Assembly (NCBI RefSeq): GCF_900114325.1 | Contig: NZ_FOSR01000019.1 | Span: 1 to 64,000, forward strand | Direction: 5' to 3' | DNA from: Rhodanobacter glycinis | GTDB taxonomy: Bacteria > Pseudomonadota > Gammaproteobacteria > Xanthomonadales > Rhodanobacteraceae | DNA length: 64,000 bases | Shown: piece by piece, positions 10,139 through 18,998 of the stretch | How the letters are laid out: each line of letters starts with the position of its first letter | How positions within the stretch are numbered: position 1 is the stretch's first letter | Made by a program: the position numbers and the translations under genes | The notes under the pieces: model-generated | Told to the model about the DNA's origin: nothing | The model's database searches: none | The model's input: only the letters and a program-made list of their open reading frames with translations

Positions 10139-11188
10139 TCACCCGATCCGCACGCGCTCGTCGCCCTGTGCGGTCACCACTTCACCGATCACCGCACTGG
10201 CCAGGCCGTGCCGCGCCAGCAACGCCGAGGCGGCATCCACCGCGTCGCGCGGCAGGATCACGGTGAAGCCCACGCCGCAGTTGAACGTGCGCCACATTTC
10301 CTCTCGCGCCACGTTGCCTTCGCGCATCAGCCAGTCGAACACCGGCGGCAGCTTGATCGCGGCGGCGTCGAGCGCAAGGCCCAGGCCGTCGGGCACCACG
10401 CGGATGATGTTTTCCTTGAGGCCACCACCGGTGATGTGGGCCATGCCGTGGATGGCCGTGCGCTGCCCGGCCAGCAGTTCCAGCATCGGCTTGACGTAGA
10501 TCGTGGTCGGCGCCATCAGCGCATCGACCAGCTTGACGCCGCCGAGGTCCAGGTCGAGCCCGCCGTTGTCGCGCGTGGCACCGGCGCGTTCCAGGATGCG
10601 CCGCACCAGCGAATAGCCATTCGAGTGCGGACCACTGGAGGCCACGCCCAGGACCACGTCGCCGGCGGCGATGGCGTCGCCGGTGAGCATGGCGTCCTTT
10701 TCCACCACGCCGACGGTGAAGCCGGCCAGGTCGTATTCGCCGGGCGGGTACATGTCGGGCATTTCGGCGGTTTCGCCGCCGATCAGCGCGCAACCGGCCA
10801 GTTCGCAGCCCCTGGCAATCCCGCCGACCACGGCCGCGGCCGTATCCACGTCCAGCTTGCCGGTGGCGAAGTAGTCGAGGAAGAACAGCGGCTCGGCGCC
10901 TTGCACCAGCACGTCGTTCACGCACATCCCGACCAGGTCGATGCCGATGGTGTCGTGGCGGTTCAGCATCTGCGCCAGCTTCAGCTTGGTGCCCACGCCG
11001 TCGGTACCGGACACCAGTACCGGCTCCTTGTACTTGCTGCCCAGGTTGAACAGGCCGCCGAAGCCGCCCAGCCCGCCCATCACTTCCGGGCGGAAGGTGC
11101 GCTTGACCAGCGGCTTGATGCGTTCGACGAGGGCGTTGCCAGCGTCGATATCGACCCCGGCGGCACGGTAGGTAAGGGCGTCGGACAT
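10139..11188 (-). CDS. purM: Phosphoribosylformylglycinamidine cyclo-ligase
   Basis: PurM closes the imidazole ring to give AIR in purine synthesis. The 349-residue protein starts [20 protein letters not shown]. It carries the AIR-synthase signature [16 protein letters not shown], the nucleotide-binding segment [40 protein letters not shown] and [10 protein letters not shown]. The open frame continues 393 codons upstream through the divergent DUF2066 gene, but only the part from ATG 11188 is protein-like. Divergent from the DUF2066 gene, as is common in this group. Confidence 0.96.
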   Translation of the reverse strand: MSDALTYRAAGVDIDAGNALVERIKPLVKRTFRPEVMGGLGGFGGLFNLGSKYKEPVLVSGTDGVGTKLKLAQMLNRHDTIGIDLVGMCVNDVLVQGAEPLFFLDYFATGKLDVDTAAAVVGGIARGCELAGCALIGGETAEMPDMYPPGEYDLAGFTVGVVEKDAMLTGDAIAAGDVVLGVASSGPHSNGYSLVRRILERAGATRDNGGLDLDLGGVKLVDALMAPTTIYVKPMLELLAGQRTAIHGMAHITGGGLKENIIRVVPDGLGLALDAAAIKLPPVFDWLMREGNVAREEMWRTFNCGVGFTVILPRDAVDAASALLARHGLASAVIGEVVTAQGDERVRIG

Positions 11189-11281
11189 GGCGGAAACCGG
11201 CCTTGGAAAACGCGTAATGATAGACGTTGGGGGCCGGATTGGGCAGACTTTCCCTGAGTTTCCCCCAAGGTCCACCCCGTC

Positions 11282-12274
11282 ATGCGCCTGTCGCGTCCGC
11301 TGATCGCCTTCCTGCTGCTGGGCTTTGCCGCGCTGTCGCCGCTGCGCGCGCTGGCCCAGTCCGCCTCGCCCTACACCGTCGTGGTGCCGGTTTCCGACAC
11401 CAGCGAGGCGCAACGCGACCAGGGCTTTGCCACGGCGTTGGCCCAGGTGCTGGCACGGGTTTCCGGTGGCCAGGACCTGCGCAGCAAGCCCGGTTACGCC
11501 GATGCCTTGAAGCATGCACCGGGCATGGTGCAGCAATACCAGTATCAGCGCGGCACCGGCACGCCGCCGGGCTTGCTGCTGCAGGCGACCTTCGACAGCG
11601 GGGCGGTGCGTCGGGCGATCACCCAGATGGGTGCCAGCAGTGCCGGCGTGAAGCCCCCCGTGCTGCTGGTGGTGCGCGATGCCGGCGGCAAGCTGCTGGG
11701 GCAGGGGGCCTTGGCGGCGCTGGCCTCGGCGGCCGGCCAGCGCGGTTACAGCGTGGTGTATGCCAACGCTGCGGCACTGCCCGATCCGGCCAAGCTGGCG
11801 GCGGCCGACCCGGCGGCGCTGGCGGTGGTCACCAGCCAGTATCACACCGGCCTGGTGCTGTTGGGCCAGTTGAAACAGGGTGGCGCCGACTGGACCCTGG
11901 TCAGCGGTGGCAACACGCAGCAATGGACGGACCAGGCGCCCGGCACCGATATCCTGCTGGGCAATGCCGGCAACGCGATGGCGGACCGTGTCGGTCGACA
12001 GCTCAACGTGATCGGCGGCGGCACGGTCGAAGGCAAGTTGTGGGTGTCGGGGCTGAACTCGGCAATGGATTACGCCAACATGCTGGCCACCTTGCGCGCC
12101 GATCCCTCCGTGCTCAAGGCCACCACGCTGGGCGCGCAGGATGACGGCGCCCTGCTCGACGTGAAGATCAACCTGCCGCTGTCGGCGCTGGCCGCTGACC
12201 TCACGGCCAACGGTCGCCTGCTGCAGGCGCCGGCTCACGACGGCGCGGATGTCAGCCTGCGCTGGTTGCACTGA
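11282..12274 (+). CDS. Exported DUF2066 domain protein
   Basis: A 330-residue protein with a signal peptide ([20 protein letters not shown]). The mature part begins [20 protein letters not shown], characteristic of DUF2066, and includes the [17 protein letters not shown] segment. The function of the family is unknown; it is regularly found beside purM, a PerM-like permease and hda in gammaproteobacteria. The last 200 residues are low in recognisable motifs. Confidence 0.85.
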   Translation: MRLSRPLIAFLLLGFAALSPLRALAQSASPYTVVVPVSDTSEAQRDQGFATALAQVLARVSGGQDLRSKPGYADALKHAPGMVQQYQYQRGTGTPPGLLLQATFDSGAVRRAITQMGASSAGVKPPVLLVVRDAGGKLLGQGALAALASAAGQRGYSVVYANAAALPDPAKLAAADPAALAVVTSQYHTGLVLLGQLKQGGADWTLVSGGNTQQWTDQAPGTDILLGNAGNAMADRVGRQLNVIGGGTVEGKLWVSGLNSAMDYANMLATLRADPSVLKATTLGAQDDGALLDVKINLPLSALAADLTANGRLLQAPAHDGADVSLRWLH

Positions 12275-12622
12275 GCCGGGACGATGTCCGCGGCATCGTG
12301 TTGGCCGTGGCGTCCACTGCCGAGGGGCGCTTCGCTGCGGTTTGCGGGTGCGATGCGGTGAACGCACTGAGTGCCGGTTCGGGCGGATGCTGACCGGGCT
12401 GATCCGGGCGCAACCCGGCTGGCTGCTCCAGGCCCGCGGCGTATCGTCGATTGTTCATGTACCGGTGGCCGGGAGTACTCCCGCCCGCGTCGCGGCTGCA
12501 GCGGGTGGCGACACGGTACGCCACGAGTCGGCCGGACGGTGCATGGCGCATGTCCGGTCCGGCACGCTGACACGCACCCGCCGCATCGGCGACACTTCGA
12601 TACCGCATCTGAGAGCTTGCCC
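12275..12622. other. Gene-free gap between the DUF2066 and PerM-like genes
   Basis: In these 348 bases I see no gene. The only distinct feature is a perfect 12-base palindrome, GGGAGTACTCCC at 12471-12482, extended by imperfect flanks (GGCC/CGCC). It could be an operator, but no protein can be named. A promoter for the permease-hda pair is expected here; no convincing -35/-10 pair was found. Confidence 0.4.
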
Positions 12623-13801
12623 ATGAACCACGATCTTTCGCCAGACGCTTCGCGTCGCTGGCAGTTGCTGGCGATCACGGCCGTCATCGTCTGGCTGATC
12701 TGGTTGCTGGCGCCGGTGATCATGCCGTTCGCGATCGCCGGGATGCTGGCCTATCTCGGCGATCCGCTGGCCGATCGACTGGAAAAGTACGGCATGGGCC
12801 GCACGCTGGCCGTGAGCATCGTGTTCATCGTGCTGGTGCTGGTGGCGGCCGGCGCACTGCTGTTGCTGGTGCCGCTGATCGCGCGCCAGATCGAGAGCGT
12901 GGTGCAGAACTTCCCGAACTACCTGGCATGGGCGCGCGACACCGCGTTGCCGTGGCTGCAGCACAAGCTGCACCTGGATCCGCATGCGCTGGACAGCGAT
13001 CGCCTGATGGCGGCGCTGAAGGCGCACATCGGCTCCATCGGCAGCGTGCTTGGCAAACTGTCGCGCTCGGGCGTGGGCGCGGTGATGTGGCTCACCAACC
13101 TGGTGCTGATCCCGGTGGTGGCGTTCTACCTGCTGCGCGACTGGGACCGACTGGTGGCGTGGATCGATCGCATGCTGCCGCGCTCGGTCGAGCCGACCAT
13201 CGCGCATCTGGCGCGCGAGTCCGATGCCGTGCTGGGTGCCTTCGTGCGTGGCCAGTTGCTGGTGATGCTGGCGCTGGGCATCTTCTACGGCGTGGCGTTG
13301 ACCCTGGTCGGGATCTCGGTCGGTCCGCTGATCGGCATGGTCGCCGGCCTGCTCAGTTTCGTGCCGTACCTGGGTTTCATCACCGGCTTTGCCGCCGCCA
13401 TCATTGCCGCGCTGGTGCAGCACGGCGACTGGAGCCATGTGCTGATGGTGGTCGGCGTGTTCGTGGTTGGCCAGTTGCTGGAGGGCTACGTGCTGGTGCC
13501 GCGGCTGGTGGGCGAGAAGATCGGCCTGCATCCGGTGGCGGTGATCTTTGCGGTGCTGGCCGGCGGCTACCTGTTCGGCTTCCTCGGCATCCTGCTGGCG
13601 CTGCCGGCGGCCTCGGTGATCCTGGTGGTGCTGCGTTACCTCAGCGAGCGCTACCGACAGAGCGAGCTGTATACCGAGTCGGGGCCGGACGATCCGGCGC
13701 TTACCGAAGTGGACGTCACCGTGACGACCGACAAAGGCAGCGTGGAGACGACAACCGTCATGGCCAAACCCGACGACAAGGGCGCCGACACCCCGACATG
13801 A
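12623..13801 (+). CDS. AI-2E/PerM family permease
   Basis: A 392-residue polytopic protein of the AI-2E transporter superfamily. Membrane segments are clear at residues 15-50 (LLAITAVIVWLIWLLAPVIM), 62-87, the 150s and several from 205 to 345. The long polar loop LDPHALDSDRLMAALKAHIG lies between helices 3 and 4, and the family motif FVPYLGFITG falls near residue 250. Members export small solutes or act in Na+/H+ exchange; the substrate cannot be told here. The hydrophilic C-terminal tail overlaps hda by ATGA. Confidence 0.85.
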   Translation: MNHDLSPDASRRWQLLAITAVIVWLIWLLAPVIMPFAIAGMLAYLGDPLADRLEKYGMGRTLAVSIVFIVLVLVAAGALLLLVPLIARQIESVVQNFPNYLAWARDTALPWLQHKLHLDPHALDSDRLMAALKAHIGSIGSVLGKLSRSGVGAVMWLTNLVLIPVVAFYLLRDWDRLVAWIDRMLPRSVEPTIAHLARESDAVLGAFVRGQLLVMLALGIFYGVALTLVGISVGPLIGMVAGLLSFVPYLGFITGFAAAIIAALVQHGDWSHVLMVVGVFVVGQLLEGYVLVPRLVGEKIGLHPVAVIFAVLAGGYLFGFLGILLALPAASVILVVLRYLSERYRQSELYTESGPDDPALTEVDVTVTTDKGSVETTTVMAKPDDKGADTPT

Positions 13802-14505
13802 TTCCGCAACTCCCGCTTGCCCTGCGCTGGCCCCGTCGCCAGCGTTTCGAACATTTCCACCCTGGCGCCAATGCCGTCGCCTTGGCCGCCGTGCAGGCGC
13901 TGGCGCATGGGCCTGGTGCGCCGTGGGTGTATCTGCAAGGCCCTGCCGGCAGCGGCAAGAGCCACCTGCTGATGGCCGCCTGCCAGGCGGCCAGCGAGGC
14001 CGGGCGCATGGTGCAATACCTGCCGCTGGCGAAGCTGGGCGACAAGGTTGCCGCGCTGCGTGGCGTGGCCGGCAGTGCGCTGCTGGCGCTGGACGACCTG
14101 GGCGCCATTGCCGGCGAGCGCGAGGCGGAACACGCCTTGTTCGACCTGTACAACCAGGCGAAAGCCGAAGGCACGGCGCTGCTGTTTGCGGCCGAAGCGG
14201 TGCCGACGCAACTTGGTCTGGGCTTGCCCGACCTGCGTTCGCGCCTGGGTGCCTGCACGCAGTTCCCGCTCAAGCCGCTGGACGACGGCGAGCGGCGCGA
14301 GGTGTTGAAAAGCCAGGCGTCGACGCGTGGCATCGAGCTGGACGACACCGTGCTGGACTGGCTGTTCGCCCGCTATGCACGTGATCTCGGTGCGCTGCTC
14401 GACCTGCTCGATCAATTGGATCGGGCCTCGCTGGCGGCACAACGGCGGATCACCGTGCCGTTCCTGCGCGGCTTTCTTCGCGAGGCGGGTCAGGAGCCGG
14501 TTTGA
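13798..14505 (+). CDS. hda: DnaA regulatory inactivator Hda
   Basis: Hda binds the sliding clamp and stimulates ATP hydrolysis by DnaA to stop re-initiation. The 235-residue AAA+ protein starts MIPQLPLALRW, in which QLPLAL is the clamp-binding motif. It has Walker A GPAGSGKSHLL (about residues 44-54), Walker B LLALDDLGAI, and a C-terminal lid without DnaA's DNA-binding domain. It overlaps the permease gene by 4 bp and is followed by a hairpin terminator. Confidence 0.93.
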   Translation: MIPQLPLALRWPRRQRFEHFHPGANAVALAAVQALAHGPGAPWVYLQGPAGSGKSHLLMAACQAASEAGRMVQYLPLAKLGDKVAALRGVAGSALLALDDLGAIAGEREAEHALFDLYNQAKAEGTALLFAAEAVPTQLGLGLPDLRSRLGACTQFPLKPLDDGERREVLKSQASTRGIELDDTVLDWLFARYARDLGALLDLLDQLDRASLAAQRRITVPFLRGFLREAGQEPV

Positions 14506-14550
14506 GCCGGCTGTATCGAGCCATGGCCGGCAGACGACAAGTAAAAACGA

Positions 14551-14574
14551 CAAGGGCGCCCATCGGCGCCCTTG
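14551..14574. terminator. Bidirectional hairpin terminator between hda and suhB
   Basis: A perfect 10-bp stem (CAAGGGCGCC/GGCGCCCTTG) with a 4-base loop lies between the convergent hda and suhB genes. On the minus strand it is followed by TCGTTTTTAC, on the plus strand by TTGCGTT, so termination of suhB looks stronger. Confidence 0.8.
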
Positions 14575-14598
14575 TTGCGTTCAACCTGACAGCTGGGT

Positions 14599-15405
14599 TC
14601 AGGCCTTGAGCAATTCCGGCGTCGCGTGCTGGCCGATGGCGTCGACCATCGCCTTGGCTACGTGCAGGTTGCCGGCAATGATGTTGCCGCTGGCGGGGAT
14701 GCCGTCGCGGCCGGCGAAATCGCAACAGCGGCCACCGGCTTCGCGCACCAGCAGCACGCCGGCAGCCATGTCCCAGGGCTTCAGGCCCAGCTCGAAGTAG
14801 CCGTCGTAGCGGCCGGCGGCGGTGTAGGCCAGGTCCAGCGCGGCGGAGCCGGAACGGCGGATGTCCTCGGCCTGGCCGAGCAGGGCGCGGGTCATCGCCA
14901 ACTGGGCGTCCAGATGGGTGCGCTGGCGGTAGGGGAAGCCGGTGGCGATCATCGCGCCGCCCAGGTTTTCGCGCTTGCCGATGCGCATGCGGCGATCATT
15001 GAGGAAGGCACCGTCGCCCTTGCTGGCGGTGTACAGCTCGTCGCGCAGCGGGTCGAACACCACGCCGTATACCGGCACGCCCTTTTCCACCAGGGCGATG
15101 GAAACGGAAAAGTGCGGGATGCCGCGCAGGTAGTTGTGGGTGCCGTCGAGCGGGTCGATCACCCAGGTGTGCGTGCTGCTCTTGCCGATCGCACCGCTTT
15201 CCTCGGCGAGGATGGCGTGGTCGGGATAGGCGCGGCGCAGTTCCTTGACGATTTCGGCCTCGGCCAGCTTGTCGACCTCGGAGGCAAAGTCCATGCGCTG
15301 CTTCTCGACGACATGGAGGCCGTCGATGCGGTTCATGTAGCGCAGGATCACGTTGCCTGCGGCGCGCGCGGCGCGTACCGCGATGGTGACGGCGGGTCTG
15401 GTCAT
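14599..15405 (-). CDS. suhB: Inositol monophosphatase family protein SuhB
   Basis: A 268-residue Mg-dependent phosphatase of the IMPase family; in gammaproteobacteria SuhB also joins rRNA antitermination complexes. The metal-site motif [15 protein letters not shown] (near residue 80), the upstream EES motif ([10 protein letters not shown]) and the C-terminal [17 protein letters not shown] are intact. ATG 15405 is chosen over the TTG five codons upstream. Convergent with hda; divergent from trmJ. Confidence 0.93.
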   Translation of the reverse strand: MTRPAVTIAVRAARAAGNVILRYMNRIDGLHVVEKQRMDFASEVDKLAEAEIVKELRRAYPDHAILAEESGAIGKSSTHTWVIDPLDGTHNYLRGIPHFSVSIALVEKGVPVYGVVFDPLRDELYTASKGDGAFLNDRRMRIGKRENLGGAMIATGFPYRQRTHLDAQLAMTRALLGQAEDIRRSGSAALDLAYTAAGRYDGYFELGLKPWDMAAGVLLVREAGGRCCDFAGRDGIPASGNIIAGNLHVAKAMVDAIGQHATPELLKA

Positions 15406-15552
15406 GGCTTCGACTTTCAAAAGAGCGGGTTGCGGCGGGGGATTCTAGCAGAGCATGGGCGCGGCGGCTTGCCACGCGTGCCCGAAGGCTTGCCGAATGC
15501 CCGACCCGGGCGATGCATCGGCTATGCTCATCGGCTGTTCCACGCCCATGCC

Positions 15553-16323
15553 ATGCCCATGAATACCGCTACCGATCTCGCTTCGCTGTTCCGTTTCGTG
15601 CTGGTACGCACTTCGCACCCGGGCAATATCGGCAGTGCGGCGCGGGCCATCCGCACCATGGGTTTCACCCGGATGGAGCTAGTCTTGCCGCACCGCTTTC
15701 CGGATCCCGAGGCCCATGCCCTGGCGGCAGGCGCGGATGACGTGCTGGAAGCGGCCGGCGTGCATGCGGAGCTGGTCGATGGCTTGATCGGCAGCACGTT
15801 CGCGCTGGGGCTTTCGGCCCGCCGGCGCGGGGTGAACCTGCCCGAGCTTTCGCCCCGCGAAGGTGCCGAGCAGGCGCTGGCCGCCGCAGCACGCGGTGAG
15901 CAGGTGGCGCTGCTGTTCGGCAACGAGCGCACCGGTCTGGAAAACGACGAGCTGGCGCGTTGCCACGCGATGGTGCGCATCCCCAGCGTGGACGATTTCA
16001 GCTCGCTGAACCTGTCGCAGGCAGTGCAGGTGATGGCCTATGAGTTGCGCACGGTCATGCTGGGCGATGCGCCTTCCGAAGCACCCCCCGAACACGATCG
16101 CCCGCTGGCCGATGCGGCGCAGATGGAGCGCTTCTACGAGCACCTCGGCCAGACGCTGGACGACATCGATTTCCACAAGGGGCGTTCGGCCGAAACGATC
16201 ATGCTGCGCCTGCGCAAACTGTTCCAGCGTGCGCAGATGGACGAGCGCGAATTGCGCGTGCTGCACGGCATCCTGGCCGATGCGCAGCGCATGGCGATGC
16301 TGGCGGGGAAGGGCGGGAAGTGA
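15553..16323 (+). CDS. trmJ: tRNA (cytidine/uridine-2'-O-)-methyltransferase TrmJ
   Basis: A SPOUT-class methyltransferase that methylates the 2'-OH of residue 32 in tRNAs. The 256-residue protein has the start VLVRTSHPGNIGSAARAIRT, the LLFGNERTGLENDEL motif and the knot region IPSVDDFSSLNLSQAVQVMAY. A C-terminal helical extension (residues 175-256) is typical of TrmJ rather than TrmH or TrmL. ATG 15553 is chosen; ATG 15559 is also possible. The stop codon TGA is part of a GAGTGAGA-type repeat. Confidence 0.9.
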   Translation: MPMNTATDLASLFRFVLVRTSHPGNIGSAARAIRTMGFTRMELVLPHRFPDPEAHALAAGADDVLEAAGVHAELVDGLIGSTFALGLSARRRGVNLPELSPREGAEQALAAAARGEQVALLFGNERTGLENDELARCHAMVRIPSVDDFSSLNLSQAVQVMAYELRTVMLGDAPSEAPPEHDRPLADAAQMERFYEHLGQTLDDIDFHKGRSAETIMLRLRKLFQRAQMDERELRVLHGILADAQRMAMLAGKGGK

Positions 16324-16352
16324 GTGGAGAGAAGTGAGGAGTGAGATGAAGA
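16318..16352. repeat. GAGTGAGA-family repeat, left arm of copy A
   Basis: A purine-rich run (AAGTGAGTGGAGAGAAGTGA and onward) that includes the trmJ stop codon. Its near-exact reverse complement lies at 16653-16690, just before the stop of the convergent CorC-like gene. About 27 bases match with one mismatch. Confidence 0.75.
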
Positions 16353-16419
16353 GCTGTAGGCTCTCTCGCCTTTCTCCATCGTCCCGTGGATCCTTGGGGA
16401 AGGTTTGATTGATCGGTTG

Positions 16420-16560
16420 CTCGTCATTCCTGCGGCTCTCAACGGCCGAAGGATCGGTCAAACAGGAATCCGGCGCCTAGGCTTTCAATGGCTTGCAGGC
16501 GCTGGATCCCAGCTTGACCGGCCCTTCGGCCGTTGAAAAGCGCCTCGCTGGGATGACGAG
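16420..16560. repeat. Long snap-back repeat nested between the copy A arms
   Basis: Bases 16420-16477 (CTCGTCATTCCTGCGG and onward) are an imperfect reverse complement of 16498-16560 (ending GCTGGGATGACGAG), giving arms of about 60 bases and a 20-base loop. The outer core CTCGTCAT is shared with the perfect inverted repeat at 10013-10100. No open frame is credible in it. Together with the flanking arms it accounts for most of the 371-base gap between trmJ and the CorC-like gene. Confidence 0.7.
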
Positions 16561-16652
16561 TAAAATCAGACCTTCCTTGGTTGAGGCTTTTCAGCAGAAG
16601 CGCAAAGCAGAGACGAGGCGTGAGGAAGCCGGGAAACCTTGCAAGCTCGCGG

Positions 16653-16690
16653 GCTTTCTCTCACTTCTCACTTCTCTCCACTCACTTCTC
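16653..16690. repeat. GAGTGAGA-family repeat, right arm of copy A
   Basis: A pyrimidine-rich run beginning GCTTTCTCTCACTTCTCAC, complementary to the arm at 16318-16352 about 330 bases away. The opening GCTTTCTCTCA is shared by the right arms of copies B (30544) and C (57881). Confidence 0.75.
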
Positions 16691-16694
16691 GCCC

Positions 16695-18023
16695 CTAGCC
16701 GGTTTCCTCGTCGCCGGTTTCTTCGCTCGTCGGTGCCGGCGTGACCAGCAGCTTGTCGATGCGGGCGCCGTCGAGGTCGACGACTTCGAAGCGGATGCCG
16801 CGCCATTCGAAGATCTCGCCAGCCAGCGGGATATGGCCCAGCGCGGTCATCACCATGCCGGCGGCGGTATGGAAATCGTGCTCGTCCTCGCCGGGCAGGC
16901 TGTCCACACGCAGCAATTCGCGCAGGTCGTCGGTGGGCAGGCTGCCGTCGACCAGCCAGCTGCCGTCCGCGCGCACCACGATCGGCGCGCTTTCCTCGCC
17001 ATTGCCATGGCCAAGCTGGCTGGCGCCGACCACGGCGGCGAGCAGGTCGTTGAGCGTGACCAGGCCTTCGATGTCGCCGTATTCGTCCACCACCAGCGCC
17101 ATCGGCGTCTCGGCGTCGCGGAATTCCTCCAGCAAATCCAGCGCGCGGGCGGTGGCGGGCACGAACAGCGGCTTGGCCAGGGTGCGGAACAGCTCGGGCG
17201 TGCCTTGCACGATGCCGCCGAGCAGGCTCTTCACCTCGACCACGCCGACGATGTCGCTTTCGTCGCCACGGTAGACCGGGTAACGCGAGTAGGGCGTGTC
17301 GCGCATCACTTCGACGTTCTCGCTGCGCGGTGCGGCGATGTCCAGCCACGCTACGCGCATGCGTGGCGTCATCACGCTGTCGACCGTGCGGTCGCCCAGG
17401 CGCAATACCCGGTTCACCATGGCCTGTTCGTCGATGTCGAGCACGCCTTGTTCGGTGCTTTCGGCCACCAGCAGGCGGATTTCTTCCTCGGTGACCGCGT
17501 CGCGGCCCTTGTCGCTGATCCGCAGCAGCCGCATCAGCAGGCCGCTGGAGGTGTTCAGCAACCACACGAAGGGCGCGGTGGCGCGCGACAGCACCAGCAT
17601 CGGCATGGCCACGATGCCGGAGACGCGCTCCGGCGCCGCCAGCGCCAGGCGCTTGGGTACCAGTTCGCCGATCACGATCTGGATGAAGGAGATCAGCACG
17701 AAGCCGAGCACGATGCCGACGATCCGGGCGTACGGCGCCAGCCAGGCCAGGCCACGGCCGTGCAGCAAGGCGGCGATGTGGCTGCCGAGGACATCGCCGG
17801 CCACCGCACCGGTGATCAGCATCACCACGGTGATACCCACTTGCACGGTGGACAGGAAGCGCTCGGGCGCCTCGGCGTGGCGCAGGGCGACGCGGGCGCG
17901 GCGGCTGGTGCGCGCCATTTGCTTCAGGCGGCTCTTGCGCGAGGCGACCAACGCCATTTCCGACAACGCGAAGAAACCGTTGCACAGGGCCAGGACGAAG
18001 ACGAGCGCGATTTCGGTCAGCAT
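16695..18023 (-). CDS. CNNM/CorC-type membrane protein with CBS domains
   Basis: A 442-residue member of the hemolysin-C/CorC/CNNM family, linked to magnesium and cobalt efflux. It has an N-terminal DUF21 domain with about four membrane segments (LTEIALVFVLALCNGFFALS at the start), a pair of CBS domains (about residues 215-335) and a C-terminal CorC/HlyC domain (about 350-430). Family evidence for Mg2+ transport comes from other members; nothing here shows the substrate. It is convergent with trmJ and ends immediately after a repeat arm. Confidence 0.87.
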   Translation of the reverse strand: MLTEIALVFVLALCNGFFALSEMALVASRKSRLKQMARTSRRARVALRHAEAPERFLSTVQVGITVVMLITGAVAGDVLGSHIAALLHGRGLAWLAPYARIVGIVLGFVLISFIQIVIGELVPKRLALAAPERVSGIVAMPMLVLSRATAPFVWLLNTSSGLLMRLLRISDKGRDAVTEEEIRLLVAESTEQGVLDIDEQAMVNRVLRLGDRTVDSVMTPRMRVAWLDIAAPRSENVEVMRDTPYSRYPVYRGDESDIVGVVEVKSLLGGIVQGTPELFRTLAKPLFVPATARALDLLEEFRDAETPMALVVDEYGDIEGLVTLNDLLAAVVGASQLGHGNGEESAPIVVRADGSWLVDGSLPTDDLRELLRVDSLPGEDEHDFHTAAGMVMTALGHIPLAGEIFEWRGIRFEVVDLDGARIDKLLVTPAPTSEETGDEETG

Positions 18024-18262
18024 CGCGGCAGGCAGGGTGGGGGCGACATGGGGTGAGTGTAAGGCCTGTCGCGCCGGTCTTCACGTCAGGAGGGCATTTC
18101 CGCAAAACCGCCAGCCTGGCTTTCGTCGGGTGGTGAATCCGGAATGTGTTCGGAATCGTCCCGCCGGGCGGGCGCTTGCGCCGCCATCATGCCGGCTTGT
18201 CCGGCGCCGGAACGGCTCCCCACACTGCATCGGAGCGTCCCGAATGGTGCGGTGCGGGGGAC

Positions 18263-18284
18263 CTGTCCTGTAACATCACGGTAA
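18263..18284 (+). promoter_or_regulatory. Possible Pho-box-like direct repeat upstream of DUF47-pit
   Basis: CTGTCCTGTAA and CATCACGGTAA are adjacent 11-base units ending 27 bases before the DUF47 start. PhoB sites are paired 11-base repeats starting CTGTCA. The first half fits, the second only partly, so the call rests on gene context as much as sequence. Confidence 0.3.
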
Positions 18285-18311
18285 CCACGATTCCATCCAG
18301 GCATAGCCCGC

Positions 18312-18941
18312 ATGTTTTCATTGCAGACCATCTTCGGCAAAGGCGACAAGTTCTACAACTTGCTGGAACAGAGTGCCGCCGCGGCCCACGAGAGCGCCAA
18401 GGCCCTGCACGGGCTGGTGACCCAGGCCGATCACACGCCGGTGATGGCGGAATTCGCGGCCGCCCGTGCGCGCGAGAAGGCGCTGGCGGCGCAGATCAGC
18501 GAGGAACTGGTGAATACCTTCGTCACCGCGCTGGACCGCGAGGACATCGAGGCGCTGAATTCCGCGCTGTACAAGATTCCCAAGACGGTGGAAAAATTCG
18601 CCGAGCGCTACGAGATCGTGGCCCAGCGCCTGGCCGGGGTGGATTTCGCCCAGCGCGCGATGGTGCTGGAGCGTTCCAGTGCCGTGGTGGTGGAGATGAT
18701 CGGCGAGTTGCGCCGCGGCCTGCGCATCGATCCGGTGAAGAAGCTGCAGGATCGCCTGCAGACGCTGGAATCGGAAGGCGACCGCATGCTGCTGGCGCCG
18801 TACCGCACGCTTTACGTGGAAGGCAATGACGCGATGCGCGCGATGCTGGCGAAGGATCTCTTCGAGTTGCTGGAGAAGGCCATCGACAAGTGTCGCGACG
18901 TCGGCAACATCGTCTATTCGATCGTGCTGAAGAATTCCTGA
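18312..18941 (+). CDS. DUF47 (PhoU-like) Pit accessory protein
   Basis: A 209-residue all-helical protein of the TIGR00153/DUF47 family, distantly related to PhoU. It starts MFSLQTIFGKGDKFYNLLEQ and carries the conserved ALDREDIEALNSALYKIPKT and DVGNIVYSIVLKNS segments. Members pair with Pit-type phosphate permeases and are thought to modulate them. pit begins 57 bp downstream in the same direction, supporting that role. Confidence 0.9.
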   Translation: MFSLQTIFGKGDKFYNLLEQSAAAAHESAKALHGLVTQADHTPVMAEFAAARAREKALAAQISEELVNTFVTALDREDIEALNSALYKIPKTVEKFAERYEIVAQRLAGVDFAQRAMVLERSSAVVVEMIGELRRGLRIDPVKKLQDRLQTLESEGDRMLLAPYRTLYVEGNDAMRAMLAKDLFELLEKAIDKCRDVGNIVYSIVLKNS

Positions 18942-18998
18942 GGGTCCGCACATGCCGATGTCGAATCGCGGATTGCGCATGCTCCGGGGAGATCGTGC

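Noticed and set aside
10139..12367. 742-codon minus-strand frame covering purM and the DUF2066 gene
   Set aside because: Only the last 349 codons are PurM. The upstream part is antisense to the DUF2066 gene and has no domain; it is open because of high GC.
12471..12482. GGGAGTACTCCC palindrome as a finding
   Set aside because: A single 12-base palindrome in a GC-rich gap is weak evidence; it is noted only in the gap description.
14626..16323. 565-codon plus-strand frame starting inside suhB
   Set aside because: The first 309 codons are antisense to suhB; only the part from 15553 is TrmJ.
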